A stretch of 64,000 nucleotides of DNA from Agriotes lineatus (GCA_940337035.1 OW679203.1:72431061-72495060), one strand, 5' to 3'; positions 1 through 11,700 are shown, numbered from the stretch's first letter. Notes: a model not told the origin generated them from the sequence alone. Numbers and translations: made by a program.

Positions 1-127
1 TAGAACAATATTAGTTATAAGCAAAAAGACAATATTTTAGATTAAGAAAATGTTAGATTATAATTTATGTAATCAAACTTTATTCTATTTGTGGTAAATA
101 TTATCAAACCTAATTTTCAATTAAAAA

Positions 128-805
128 TCTGGTGTGATGCACTCACACAACTTCCTTTTACAGTGTTCTTATAATTAGTCAAAAATTTCATTTTTAATTT
201 TTAGCCATTTGTCAAAAATTTTCAAAAATTACAAATACTACAAAAACGGTACAAAATAGAGTGTTAGTTGAAGAGACAAATTTTCTCTAGAATTTTAAGG
301 TGAATTCAAAAATGTAATAATATACCGGGTGTTTTATTTAAAATGGGAGTTAATAAAAAAAATAGCAAAAAAAACAAAAGAAACCCACTTTAGAAGTATT
401 CAACTGGAAAATCACCTATTTCACATCAATACACATTAAAAATGTAGTAAAAATGTAAAGTTTAAAAAAATCGTTAGAGCCGTTTTTGAAAAAATCGAAA
501 AAAACTGAAAAATCACAAGAGTAAACACCTACTTCCGGTTATGCGATTTTCCTCAAAAGCTTGCTGTCTCATCTACATAGTACACAAAACTTATATATGA
601 AGTTTCAATGCCATACCTCTTTTCGTTTTTGAGATATTCTGTTCACAGACAAACACACACACAGACACACACACACACAGACAGACCAATGAAAAAAAAA
701 TATGTTTTTTGGGATCAGGGGACTCTAAAACGTGAAGATCCGTTGAAAACTCAATTTCGAATTTTTGGGGTGAATCCAATACTTCCTTTATAGTAAAAGG
801 AAGTA
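128..805 (+). mobile_element. Helentron-like non-autonomous element (HINE type), copy 1
   Basis: The element starts TCTGGTGTGATGC and ends with a hairpin, ACTTCCTTTATAGTAAAAGGAAGT. A subterminal ACTTCCTTTTAC near the left end is the inverse of GTAAAAGGAAGT at the right end. A CA/CAGA microsatellite lies at about 650-690. A second copy occupies 11,701-12,389 with the same ends. Subterminal inverted repeats, a 3' hairpin and an inner microsatellite are known traits of Helentron-derived elements; that class assignment is inference. The reading frames within it are interrupted by the microsatellite and look non-coding. Confidence 0.6.
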
Positions 806-1688
806 ATAGTAGAATAACACTGTATCTTAGCAACATAATGCTTTTTTGTCATTAACAAAGAGAACAATTGAATAAAATTAATTTGAAGGGTTGTCGAACT
901 TGTGCTCCACATTTAATTAATGTTTTATAATAATAAATAAGCATTTTATAATATAAAAAGTGGTCCATTTGATTTCCAATGTGGTAGTGTACCTGTGCTA
1001 ACGTTTGCAGCAATTTCTGCAACGAAAAGTTTATATTTTTACTGTAGTGTTTATTAATGTATATATATTTACAGTTATTTACACGGTTTATTATTAACTA
1101 ACATAAGGACACAACATAAAGCACATAACATAATAACATAACGTTCATAATAATAATGCCGCAAGTTAACTCGAACTGCCGCCTCTGAGGGTTGCGCCGT
1201 TGTGGTGCGCACCCTGTACTTTGGCATTGATGCGGGGACGTCACATGTTTGGCAAGTGTGTTGCCTATCCGTAAGGCGTATTGCTGTAGTGCAAGTGTGT
1301 TGCCTATCCGCCAGGAGCACTCACCGCATTACAAATCTCATCTCCGAGGATTCGGAAGCCGTCCAACTGAAAATTACGATCTTCGACTACGACGGAAATT
1401 ACCATCGAAATCCAGAGGTCCGAATCAACATTGGCAGGCAGGGAAGCAGCTACAACCTGAGATATTCAGCAGCGTTACTACGACCAGCTCCGAAGCCAGC
1501 AACGAAGCGAACTTCACGAGGTAAGTCAGAGTTCGGTAAAACCATTTAAATCAAAGATTAAACCATGCCCAAGAAGCCTAGCGTTTTTCCAAAAGTCCAA
1601 TTACTTCGTGGTTTTCGAAAATCGAACGGCGCCACCAGGTTTTGGCGAAATCGGCCAGAATCGAGCTTCATAAACAAATGAAAGATCG
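806..1688. other. Unassigned sequence left of block I
   Basis: No recognisable gene. A stretch of about 20 bases (GCAAGTGTGTTGCCTATCCG) occurs twice at about 1,252 and 1,291. An open frame at 1,202-1,549 on the plus strand gives a 115-residue translation I do not recognise; it partly overlaps this repeat and I do not call it a gene. Confidence 0.4.
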
Positions 1689-2049
1689 ACGTGCATTCTA
1701 CGTCATCCTGAGAATAACCATCAAAGCGAGTTTGACGTCATCCTGAGAAACAATGAAGGCGATGTTTTAATAGTTGCCAAGCGGAAATATTCAAATAATT
1801 TACCTGACACGTTTTCACTGTGTTTCACGGTTTTTAACATTCAATTCCAGGCTGTACGCAAAAACCATTTTGTGTTCATCTGTCAATTTACGAGCTTGTG
1901 AATTTTATCTACTAATAACGAACAAACAAGCTACGTTGAGACACACAGGCACCAGATAGAGGTTCTTTTGCAAATTTATGTCTCCCAACGTCGGGGCAAA
2001 GGTGAATTTTAATTTATTCAGACTGTCCCATTCAAAATAACAAGAAAGT

Positions 2050-2470
2050 GACCTGCCTAAGAACTACATTGTAAATCTGGCCACATATGCAGATGATCCT
2101 TCTGTGCTAGCAGTAGGATCCAATATAGAAAAAATGACCAGCAAAATTTAGCAAGCGACCTTTACAAACATAAGAATTCTTAATCTTCCATAAGTTAACT
2201 TAAATAATGTGTCGCCTCCATTATGAAAATACTGCAAAATATTTGTGCTTGAAACTCGATACAAAATTAAGATGGATTAAACACGTTAAGACGAGTAGAA
2301 AAAGCTAGGACTTAAATATAAACAAATTTATTGCTTGTTTAGAAGACACTTTCATTGTTCCAGTGGCAGAACTTTATTAGAAGAGGCCTGGCTGCCAAGA
2401 ATATATGTGCGCCTCCAACACTAATAAAACTCTCTCGACTGATGATGGGCCTCCCTTGAGTTGAGGGCTT
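2050..2470 (+). pseudogene. Jockey-like LINE reverse transcriptase fragment, left copy
   Basis: The frame from 2,050 reads a palm-domain stretch with ATYADDP, the YADD catalytic motif of reverse transcriptases, then LAVGSNIEKMT and a TAG stop at about 2,148. Further on, in another frame, comes a KYLCLKLDTKLRW-like block (about 2,230-2,290), which matches the conserved stretch after the palm in Jockey-clade elements. Stops and frame changes show it is dead. The same TAG is in the copy at 36.65 kb, so decay began before the duplication. Confidence 0.65.
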
Positions 2471-2589
2471 GGGTTTTTCCAACCCTCTGAACCCCCTAAA
2501 TTGTCCATATAAATGAGAATCACATAAACAGTTATCCAGGCCTATTAAAACAAAGTGCTTCGGACCACGATCAACTTTACATAACACAT

Positions 2590-5080
2590 TAGTGATTTTT
2601 TTAATTGTTAATAATATTTGCAGCGAAAGATTTTTTTTAATATCTTGAAATGAAAGAATTGGTTAAAAAATTTTTGTACAAATATGTTTTGACACATTAG
2701 TGTCATCTTCAGTCTACTTGGTACAAGTAACAAATTAACATCTGTAAGTTAAAACCTATTGAAATAAGTCAGCGCACAATTTAAAATTCTCAAAAAATCT
2801 ACCGTTTTAGTTAAGAAGTATTTTCAATTACAATTAAAAATGTTTCATTTTCCAATTAAAACTCTCTAATTGAGGTAAATAATAATTTCACTTGGTATTT
2901 TTGATTAAATATTTGTAATATAAATGTATTACAAACCTTAAATAAGAAAACAGAAGGTTATTTAATCACCTACTGTTCAGGAATAGATTCAGCAAAAGAA
3001 TTATTTCCAAATGCTAATCAAATAAGCCATTTATAAATATCAAGGTTTAAATAAATCAAGGCAAACCTGATTAATTTATCTGAAAAACAAGTTCAAAAAT
3101 TACGTATCAAGTAATAAAACGTATTTAGTTAAATATCAGAAACAAACCTTTTCAATGGCTTCTCATTTGGAGATTTAAATATACAGGGTGTTAATTAAGT
3201 ACGTAGACAAACTTTAAGGGACGATTCCTTGATCAATGCTAAGATAAAAAGTTCATACAAACATGGGACCTAAACGGCTTTGTTTTCAAGATACAGTTTA
3301 ATACAGTTTAAACAAAAAAATTCCTTTTTTTAAATCTGGAAAAAGCCTAAAGGTATTCTAATGAAACTTGGTGTATGATAGTATTTCATAAAGTGGCATT
3401 GTTTGCTCAAAATAAATTTAATTTATTTTCACCAGTGGCGTGCATCGGGGCCACCTCAGTTACCTTATTTTAGAAAAATCTGATACGCCACTGCTTTTTA
3501 GTCAACACGACAAGTTATTTAGCTTCACCCATTAAAACTATACAAAAGATGGCTCTTTTATTTTCGTGATCGAATAAACCTTTTTAAAAAAAAACGGAAA
3601 AATCTGTAACAGCAATTTCGTTAATTGGACTTTAATGGTATCTAAACGGCTTCGTTTTCAAAATACAGCTTAAAAATCTTTTAAACATATATTATTTAAT
3701 AACAAACAATCTTACAATAGCTACAAAACGTTTGGCTAAAAAACAGTGGCGTACCAGATTTTTCTAAATCAGGTAACTGAGGTCGCCCCCATGCACGCCA
3801 CTGGTAGAAATAAATTAAATTTATTTTGACTGAACAATTCCACTTTATGAAATACTACCCTACACCAAGTTTCATTAGGATACCTCCAGCCGTTTTCAAA
3901 ATTTTTGAAAAAAAGTTTTTTGTTTAAACTTCAGCACCCTGTATTTTGAAAACGAAGCCGTTTAGTCCCTATGTTTATATGAACTTTTTATCTTAGAATT
4001 GATCAAGGAACCACTCTTTAAAGTTTGTCTACGTACTTAATTAACACCCTGTATTTGCGAAAAGAAACTATTAAGATAGAGACTCCATTTTGACGTCTCG
4101 CGCGAAGTGCATATTTTGGATGTTATTTTATGTAAATAGTATCTGTAATACGACAATAAAAATGAGATAATGTATCAATTATTTTGTTAATTGTACTTAC
4201 ATAATAATTGCATAGCAAGAAATGAAGATTAGTGCACTCACCTAGGAGAAATCGTTCATAGCATTTGACAGAAAATGTATGCAAATCAGTAGTTAGCGCA
4301 AGCGCTAAAAATGGTTTCTAAAATTTGAAATCTCATAGAGCACAATAAGTTATTTAGTCAGTTCCTATACATGACAATCAAATTAAACAAATATAGGTAT
4401 ATTATTTTTTTAAATTATATTTAAAAGAATGAATTTAAATAAGTTGTGTTAAATGATGTTTAATTTTTCAATGTCGGATCTATAATTAATTGCTTTGGGA
4501 CTTTTTAAATTTCAATAATTTCATATATCAACCGCTTATGTAAGATATAAGTTATTCTCTTTATGTGAAATATTTTTGTTAAAAAAAATTAAAGTTGTGA
4601 AGTTTTTCTACTGCATGCTTTGATAATACGGTATTAGTATGTTTGGGGAAGTTACTTTATCTTAATAAAATTTTTGTGTTGATTCAATTGTTTTTTGTTT
4701 AGATTGGCCAAGTAATTGGGAACACAATTATTGCAATTTATTTGGTAAATAATATTTGATTCATTGTTCAGTTGAGTTTTATCTTTAAGATTGCTAAAAA
4801 ATAACTATCCATATAATTACAAACTTACATCATGAATTTATTTTGAAAAACCATTTCCTTTATCTATATTTTTAATTGTTCACTGATTTATGTTAATATG
4901 TTTTAACTTGCAGATTTTAATGTGTTATTTGTACCAGTTAGCCTAAAGGAGACACTAATGTATCGAAATATATTTCTGCAAGAATTTTATTTAACCAATT
5001 CCTTCATTTCAAGGTGGAATGTTCTATAAAAAAATTCTTTAGTTGCAAATATCCTTAACATTTTTTTTAATTTATAACAA
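2590..5080. mobile_element. Foldback-type element with about 220 bp inverted arms, left copy
   Basis: The segment at 2,590-2,810 is similar to the reverse complement of 4,860-5,080. Both arms share the blocks TTGAAATGAAAGAATTGGTTAA and ACATTAGTGTC. A nested TA-flanked MITE lies inside at 3,184-4,051. Single arms recur at about 12,800-13,040 and 44,810-45,020, and a complete copy lies at about 37,205-39,710. No open reading frame of note is present. It behaves like a non-autonomous transposon with long terminal inverted repeats; the superfamily is unknown. Confidence 0.6.
3184..4051. mobile_element. TA-flanked foldback MITE, left copy
   Basis: Termini are CAGGGTGTTAATTAAGTACG and its inverse, and TA stands directly outside both ends (3,182-3,183 and 4,052-4,053). 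The inverted similarity reaches several hundred bases inward. It includes two inverted copies of a roughly 60 bp module bounded by CAGTGGCGT...ACGCCACTG at 3,433-3,494 and 3,746-3,804. A TA target duplication points to the Tc1/mariner-like group; there is no transposase. Confidence 0.7.
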
Positions 5081-6542
5081 TTGCTAGCTACCTCTATACA
5101 TGTATGTATAAATTGTTATTATAGGGTTGCCAGATCTCATATATTTTATATGAGTCTCATAATTTTGAAACCAATCTCATATCTCATATTGAACTTGAAA
5201 CTTCTCATATATTTCCTCGAAAAACTACTTTATGTACTTAATTTTTAATGTTACTGTATTTTCAATTTTCGGTATTCACCATTTCCGCAATAGATGTGGC
5301 TAAAATCAAAATCATAATAAAGTTACTAGATATCTAGTGACTTTAAATCATAATAAGCATTGCTTGTTGTGTGGTGCACTCTATCACTCATGACTCCACT
5401 TGTTACGTCACACTCCACGCCACAGCGGTACAGTCTACATTAGGTATTGTTCTGTGGTCCACAGTCGTCAGAGTATTGTTCTGTGGCCCACAGTCGTCAG
5501 AGGAGGAGAGGGAAAAGGAGAGCTCATGCATTTCTGTAACGAGAGGAGTAAATTTTTCATTTGCGCTATGAAAGCAAAATATTTAGGCAACTGTAGATAC
5601 ATTACTTCGTTTTATATAGAATGCCGAAAGTAGATTATTTCGGTAAGTATCTTATCTGTTAATCTATTACCTGAGACGAAAATTCTATTTAGAACTGAGT
5701 TGGTCCAATATGTCCCTTCGTTTATTACTCAAAACAAATGTATATCTACAATTTTATCTGGATGAGTAATTATTGTACTATACTCTACTATATTAAGTAA
5801 AGACACAAAGATTTTCTTTGCAAATTTTCATAAATATCAAGTTACCATGGCCAAAGCCAAGCTATGCTTGTCTAGACTTAGAAAAAGTAAAAAACTTGTC
5901 AGGTCATTTTGGCACCCAACCGTAATTTAATTAGCCACTTAGGCTTTAGGGCAGCATGCCCGTATGTTAAACTCTTTTAGTTACTTATTTAGCTTCATCG
6001 CATAATTCCATAATAATGATTTTGGACATATTTGGCCTCCAAGCGCAGTATTTCTCGCCATCTGGGGCACCCCTTTGTTGGTGCTTTGATATCCGTGTGT
6101 TAACGCTCGCAAGATTTTCGAACCTTCTAGAAATTAGGCTGCTTGTGCAACAAGGAGGGGTAGTGCGCACTCTCGCGCGAAAAGTCGCGTGTCTAGGAAA
6201 TTCTGTGTTAGGATTGGCTGGAGCGTTTTTCCCATGAAGCTCAGGGGCACCGGACGCACGCGATTATCGCGGCAGTCGGCAAGGGCTCGCTAAACAGTCG
6301 ACACGTGTGAAACAGTTGGTGCTCTCGGTGCAACAAGCCGTCGCAGGAACACAGCAACATGCCGATTTATTAGCTTAATAACCGCAGTTCTTTGAGTAAG
6401 CGTGCGGGATAATAATCGCTGTGTCCATTTATTGCAACGGCGATGTCCTCAAGTTCTGCATAACCTAGATAGGTCGTCGCAGACTTCTCCCAACAAGGGG
6501 ACTTGTGAGTAAGCCAGTCATTTTCGCCTTCCCCATCGTTTG

Positions 6543-7000
6543 AGCTTCGCCGCAATGCCAAGTCCCGCATACCAGTTGCTGCAGGAAAGTTTCCCCATCT
6601 GCAAGATGGCCGAGCTAGCCAGGTAACGCTTGAAAAATAACATTTGTGAATACTGACGCTTGCTTTGATCAACTAATTTTGTGAGTACCGCATCTCGCAT
6701 ACAAATTGCTGCAATGCGAAGCCAGAGCGTGGTACACTCCTAGTAAAAATAGCATTTGTGGGTACTGACGCTTGCTTTGTTCAACTAATTTCGTGAGTAC
6801 CGCATCTCGCATACAAATTGCTGCAATGCGAAGCCAGAGCGTGGTACACTCCTTGTAAAAATAGCATTTGTGCGTACTGACGCTTGCTTTGTTCAACTAA
6901 TTTCGTGAGTACCGCTTCTCGCATACAAATTGCTGCAATGCGACGCCAGAGCGTGGTACACTCCTTGAAAAAATAGCATTTGTGCTTACTGACGCTGCAG
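6543..7000. repeat. 112-bp tandem repeat, about four units
   Basis: The block GACGCTTGCTTT starts at 6,655, 6,767 and 6,879, and a truncated form at 6,991, always 112 bases apart. A more diverged unit precedes them from about 6,543. Each unit holds ACTAATTTCGTGAGTACCGC and GCCAGAGCGTGGTACACTCC. The minus-strand open frames of 60-100 residues here are translations of this array and are not genes. Confidence 0.9.
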
Positions 7001-7623
7001 TGCGGTGCCAATCATAATCGCACGTTGTGGGCGGAACACTTTGTGTAATAGAGTGCAGTGAAAGTACACTGCTGAAAAATCCAGTGGTGTGCGTCAGTTG
7101 GCGCGCCGTTAGCCCACTTAATCGACAGCGCCGTCAGCGCCTAAATTTAAGATTAACTATCGTTGGTTTGTGCCGCCAGGCAATTTTATCACGACCTAGT
7201 ACAGGGTGTTCAGAGGTTTCGGGCCCGAATTCAGGATTTGTTTGCACGCGTAACGGCGACCGGCCGTTGGGTTTAAGCCCACGTTTATCCATTACACCTG
7301 GCCTGGATGAGGTACCCGACTCGACTGTACGCCAACCCCTTAGGCATTAAGCGCTTTTCCCCAGCTGGGCTTAACCATTAAGTTCTTTTTAAAAAGCCAT
7401 GATGTTTTGTAACCTGTGTATATCTGTATGTATTTATATCACCCCCAGGGATCCAATAGACGTATTAATATTATCGCCGTTTTGTTTCTTCTTGACACTA
7501 TTGTGTTGGTGTATACATATTACAGGGCGACTGTGTCGCTGTGCCACTACAGCTGTGAGGCGAGGACCAGACGCGGAGGGTAGGCCTTCCAGGTAGGTGA
7601 TTGCGGCTGGCATTGTACGGCGA

Positions 7624-7798
7624 TTTTCTCGAAATAGTTATTCGCGTATTTTCTCGAAATAGTTATTCGCGTATTTTTTCAAGATAGTTAGTCGCGTATT
7701 TTCTCGACATAGTTAGTCGCGTATTTTCTCGAAATAGTTATTCGCGTATTTTCTCGACATAGTTATTCGCGTATTTTCTCGAAATAGCTATTCAGGTG
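7624..7798. repeat. 25-bp tandem repeat, seven units
   Basis: Seven consecutive 25-base units follow the pattern TTTTCTCGAAATAGTTATTC plus GCGTA, with scattered substitutions and a diverged last unit. It lies inside the solo LTR-like insertion and may act as a subrepeat of its regulatory region. Confidence 0.9.
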
Positions 7799-8189
7799 CT
7801 ACTCGAAGTAGTACTTGATTGTAACCCCGCCCCGTTCCGCCGTCCAGTTCCGGCAGAACGTGGAGATCCCGAGTCAGAGCTGGTGGCGCCCATTCTTTGA
7901 TAACCATCAACACGTATTAAGTGACGCTCGCCCTGTGGCGTGTCGGTGTTAACCCCGCCCATCTCCTTGAGCGCATTTCAGCTGGGGCCTTTAGCCTGTT
8001 TTATCGATCTTCCAATGTGAGCGTACCACATTTCCCGAATTCGTCTAGCGATCGGTGCCTGCCCATCGGCAGGCGTCGTAAGAACCGTTTGATACCTTAA
8101 CAAACTAATTATGAAAAGGCTCCGACTACTTTGTAAATAGTTCTCTTTCTTTACTATTTTATAGTATGTTTTTTAATAATTTATTTTTC

Positions 8190-8612
8190 CCGCTGCTGAT
8201 CATGTAAGTCAGTGATACAGCCTTAGTAACAAAAAAGTGTAAATCGGTGATTATATTTGTTTGTTGCTTTTTCTTGACAACGGAACTTAATATTATTATT
8301 AAGTTCCTAGAATAATAAAATTAGCAAAGCAAGATGCAGATTTAGACATTTTGTTTATAAATTGCAAGTGTTTATGTGACATGTGACACTCACAGGTAAC
8401 ACGACTCACGAAAACTAGTCCTGGTGACAGGTGACAAACCAAACGATTTTTTCAAAAATCTAGGAAAATTTCGATAAGCAGTGGGAAAAATATAATAAGA
8501 TAACTCGGAATGTATCGCCTATTAACATTTTCGGCAGGCAACAAACCGCGACTTCGTCTTGGCTTGTACTTGCCTACCTCAAATGTTAATACATTCCTTG
8601 TTACTTAAATAG
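8190..8612. mobile_element. Copy-1-specific segment with a hairpin MITE
   Basis: This stretch is absent from the matching position near 40.58 kb. At about 8,508-8,600 it contains an imperfect inverted repeat: GGAATGTAT and TTAACATTT at the left return as AAATGTTAATACATTCC at the right, with GCAGGCA/TGCCTAC inside. The form is that of a short foldback MITE. No coding capacity. Confidence 0.5.
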
Positions 8613-8882
8613 CTATAAATAGAACTATATAAAAAACTTAATACTGATGCATATTCCTGCTCACCATTTTTGTGGAAAATTAAAGAGAATATTTTTCCGC
8701 GTCGTTTAGTATTAAAAAGTTATTGGATAATGTTAATTGTGCATAAAATTATCAATTTTAAAATTTAGATATTCCCAAATATATGTGAGTGTAATACCTA
8801 AATTTTAAAATTAATATTTTTATGAGAAAAATAAATTCTTCATGTTACATATTGGCGCTTCTAATGTTAAAAGAACAAAACA

Positions 8883-9215
8883 TGTTTTGTGATCACTTTA
8901 CAAAATCTACTGATGGAACTGAAACGGTGAAAGTCGTTTACAGACTATTAGATTTTGTAGAGAATCCCAATGAAACACTTATCAGTATGTTCAACATGAT
9001 TGAAAAGTGTTTAACAAGTTACAAATTATGTATCAATAATGTGTTGTTCTTTAGTGCAAACAACTGCAATGCTAATTTCGGTCAAAGCCATTCACTTTTC
9101 ACTTTTAAAACAAGAAAATCCTCGTATTTTTAAGAAAAATTGTCATGCACATCGTACCTATATAATAATGCACAACACTACATGCGGGCAAAAGTGCCGT
9201 GGTTGCATTCTACGG
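8883..9215 (+). pseudogene. hAT-family transposase fragment, left copy
   Basis: The translation contains LLDFVENPNET, FNMIE, YKLCINNV and NNCNANFGQSHSLF, followed after a frameshift by LLKQENPRIF and KKNCHAH. This order is typical of the middle of the catalytic domain of hAT-like transposases, where a stretch ADNCN.NFG carries an acidic residue followed by a CxAH block. In this copy the Asp is replaced by Asn (ANNCNANFG). The frameshift plus a deletion upstream leave it non-functional. Confidence 0.65.
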
Positions 9216-9288
9216 TTACTATTTTCTGGTTTTTGTCAACAAACTTCCCATTACTTTTAATACCAATATTATCAATAGTAATATAACA

Positions 9289-9450
9289 AGGGCGAGACAT
9301 ACTTACCGATAATTTTGCACACGCCATGGGTCGAGTGCTGGTTGCAATAAAAACTGTCTCAAGGGCTTGCCCGAGAGCAGTTTTCTAAGTGCAACCAGCA
9401 CGATGACTCTTGGCAAGGGCAAAATTATATGTAAGTGTGTTGCCCGCGTT
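9289..9450. repeat. Foldback MITE, about 75 bp arms
   Basis: The left arm (ACATACTTACCGATAATTTTGC, then GTGCTGGTTGCA) is mirrored by the right arm (TGCAACCAGCAC, then GCAAAATTATATGTAAGTGT). The loop lies near CTTGCCCGAGAGC. It lies just after the point where the two copies of block I stop matching, so it may be a copy-specific insertion. Confidence 0.6.
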
Positions 9451-10109
9451 TATATTTTGGAGATTATTACTCGAAACCCGTATACGAAATATGATTTCAA
9501 ATTGATCTAACAATGCTAAAAAAACTCAAATTGCTTGTTTCTTGCATTTCTATTTCTAATTATGACACCATCCACGGAGTCGATAATCATCCCTAGGGCG
9601 CTTATCGCTTGGTAAGCATAGAGACCCTAGAAATGAGAGACTGACCATTGGCCGTCGCTGGCCTGATTGATTGACGCGAACCTTGTCCCTAAAATGGCGG
9701 CGCCAATGGTGTGCTCTCAAATATGGAGGGAATTTCAAACTTAAATGTATAATGGAAGTGACTCTTAAAATAGTATATTATGTTATTAGGAGCAAAAGTT
9801 ATACTTTATGTGGCGAGGTTGGACGGGTTATCTGCCGAGCGTGCGAGGCAGATAAGTACATATTATCTAATGATCGAAATTTGGCGACATCCTTTGGTAG
9901 ATTTACATGAATTTTTTCATAAATTGAGATATCACGCTTGCAAAGTTACATAGACAAAATTTGTATTGACTAAACAAAATTTTATATTCAACAAAAATAC
10001 TTTACTTGTGTGTAGGTTGTAGAAACTTGAAATTTCCGACAACCGAATTTAGAGGTTAAATACACTTGCAAAATTAGGTTAAAATTGTACGTAGTTTACA
10101 TAATTCGAG

Positions 10110-10271
10110 ATGGAAGGTTTGGAACAATTCTTAGCTCTACAGATGCAAAAAATGCAGTTGGTAACCAGCCAAATACAAGAATTGCAGAAGAAATCAGCAG
10201 AAAGTACCGCATGTAGTTCTTCGTTCTTCGAATGTGCCATGGCCAAAGCCATTGCAGGTGGATACAGGTGA
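10110..10271 (+). pseudogene. LTR-retrotransposon gag-like N-terminal fragment
   Basis: A 53-codon frame starts ATGGAAGGTTTGG. It encodes a glutamine-rich start (EQFLALQMQKMQ, QIQELQKK) and, just past the stop at 10,269, SSNWETYV. A Q-rich coiled start followed by a W-E-x-Y block is common at the beginning of gypsy-type Gag proteins. It is short and has no flanking pol, so this is a relic at best. Confidence 0.4.
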
Positions 10272-10339
10272 GATTCGTCCAACTGGGAAACATACGTTGT
10301 TGCTACTGGAATGGACAGTTTGTAACACGTTTTTTCTTT

Positions 10340-10480
10340 TTACACCATATATCTGTTTTCTACTTGAGACCCTGAGTCCTCGTTCAACTTTATATCGAGA
10401 TATTTAACTTTTTCCACTTCTGACAATGGTATATTATTGATAAAAGCTAAAGCTGTGTTTTCTTTGCAGTTGATCGTGTT
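10340..10480 (-). pseudogene. LINE reverse transcriptase fragment (RTE/CR1-like)
   Basis: On the minus strand the frame reads AFINNIPLSEVEKVKYLDIKL then NEDSGSQVENRYM and a stop. The pattern I-x-x-V-x-x-V/F-K-Y-L-(G)-x-x-L/I-(N)-x-D is the conserved block after the palm domain in many LINE reverse transcriptases. Only about 40 residues are readable. Orientation is opposite to the neighbouring gag-like scrap. Confidence 0.5.
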
Positions 10481-10831
10481 TCATATGGAAGTGCGGTTCT
10501 TCTAGGTATGATTTGAGAGGAATGTAGTATGGGAGACTATCATGCCACACTTTATTATATCCCAGGTTGTCATCAAACAACGCTATTATGGAGTAAAGTT
10601 TCTCCTCAAAGGATTAGTTGATTATAGTCGACTACAGCAAGGACCTGCTATATGGTGGGATGCCATCGCATGGTGCTTGCTCATTGTCTATCTTCGTAGT
10701 TACATCAGTGAGATACTTCTACATACTTTGGACGACTTCCCACTTAACGTGTTCAATTATACTAATCCAAATCACTGCAAACTGCATATTAATCAGTTAT
10801 CTTTAATACATTACTTGAATGTTTACTGCAA

Positions 10832-11203
10832 TAACTGCAACTGTTCTGCACATTTTGACACTCGATCAACAATTTTTTTTGAATAAAAAAATAACTGTGT
10901 GCCCGCACCCGCCGTATTCGCCTGATTTGGCGCCTTGCGATTTCTGAATTTGCCCAAAACTAAGAATCACCATGAAGGGACGACGATATCAGTCAATAGA
11001 GGACATTAAAACGGCCACGACAGAGCACTTAAAAGCTCTCACAAAAAGTGATTTCCAAGAGTGTTTTGAGAAATGGCATCATTGTTGGAGTAAGTATGTG
11101 GCAAGCCTAGAAGAGTATTTTGGAAGGGATAAATATTATTTGTAATTGAATTAATAGATTTCTATATATTCATTCATTTACCGTATCAATTAAACAAACC
11201 TCG
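10832..11203 (+). pseudogene. Mariner transposase 3' end, left copy
   Basis: The translation gives CPHPPYSPDLAPCDF, containing the final catalytic Asp region of mariner transposases (YSPDLAPCD). It continues with MKGRRYQSIEDIK, FQECFEKWHHCW and EEYFGRDKYYL before a stop, which is the usual mariner C-terminus. The right terminal inverted repeat ends AAACCTCG at 11,203, followed by TA. The 5' part of the element is missing here but present in the second copy at 43.12 kb. Confidence 0.85.
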
Positions 11204-11310
11204 TATTTCAGGATTAAAATCTGGTATCCCTATGTATTAGTAATAATAATCTGCAGCGAAATCTTGGATTAGCTGAAAAGCACGAATCAAAATTTTACAT
11301 CGCCACCCAA

Positions 11311-11379
11311 ATGTCGACGCTCTCCAACTTCTCGACAACTGAAAGGGATAAAACCCTTCAAACTATAGACCGCCTGAAG
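11311..11379 (+). other. Exon-like cassette A (MSTLSN type)
   Basis: An ATG opens 23 codons (MSTLSNFSTTERDKTLQTID then RLK) and is followed immediately by GTGAGT, a good splice donor. Related cassettes lie at 13,354, 44,043 and 45,537, all after a shared CATCG-CACCCAAATGTCGAC context. I do not recognise the peptide and cannot find the next exon, so it may be either a duplicated gene fragment or a repeat that happens to look like an exon. Confidence 0.35.
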
Positions 11380-11700
11380 GTGAGTTTGCAGTACTGCAAG
11401 CATAGGGCAATGTAAATCTTAGGGAAGTTATTCATTCTGTATTGCCAACTTTGAGCGGCCGGCCAGCAGGTAAGTCCGTTTAGCATTACAAAGTTACGCC
11501 GCAGGTAAAATATTGCACGTTAATGACAAGCGCCACTTATCGGAAGTATTTGTAAATAGAAATATTTTGTACAGACATTCTAAATATGAGCCAAATCAGA
11601 CCATAAATACACATTTTCGACCAATGGTTTAGCCATGATGACGTTTCATACATATGCACCAATGTCTTTATATATGTAGATATCAACATTATTTTAAAAA

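Larger units (their letters stand above)
5897..8102. mobile_element. 2.2 kb solo LTR-like insertion
   Basis: The insertion begins TGTCAGG and ends TTAACA, giving the TG...CA ends of an LTR. AACT stands on both sides (5,893-5,896 and 8,103-8,106). The duplicated block at 40.49 kb reads straight through with a single AACT, so it is the empty site. The insert is GC-richer than its surroundings and carries a 112-bp and a 25-bp tandem array. No coding domain is recognisable, which fits a solo LTR of a long-LTR retrotransposon or a short non-autonomous element. Confidence 0.75.
5122..11232. mobile_element. Degenerate hAT-like element, left copy, with nested insertions
   Basis: The left end is TAGGGTTGCCAGAT and the right end is the imperfect inverse ATCTGGTATCCCTA. 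Inside lie a hAT transposase fragment (8,883-9,215), a solo LTR (5,897-8,102), retroelement scraps (10,110-10,510) and a mariner 3' end (10,832-11,203). The copy at 39,747-43,965 shows better preserved ends. The left subterminal zone is rich in ATATGAG/CTCATAT motifs, which also occur at the right end of the second copy. Boundaries are inferred from the inverted ends; the target duplication is poorly preserved. Confidence 0.55.

Noticed and set aside
591..836. Small minus-strand protein with a CVCVSVCV stretch
   Set aside because: The stretch is a translated CA microsatellite inside the Helentron-like element.
1202..1549. 115-codon plus-strand gene
   Set aside because: It begins in a short repeated sequence, has no recognisable pattern and no splice continuation I could support.
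6370..7011. Minus-strand protein genes of 60-100 codons
   Set aside because: These frames are translations of the 112-bp tandem array, with the same peptide repeated.
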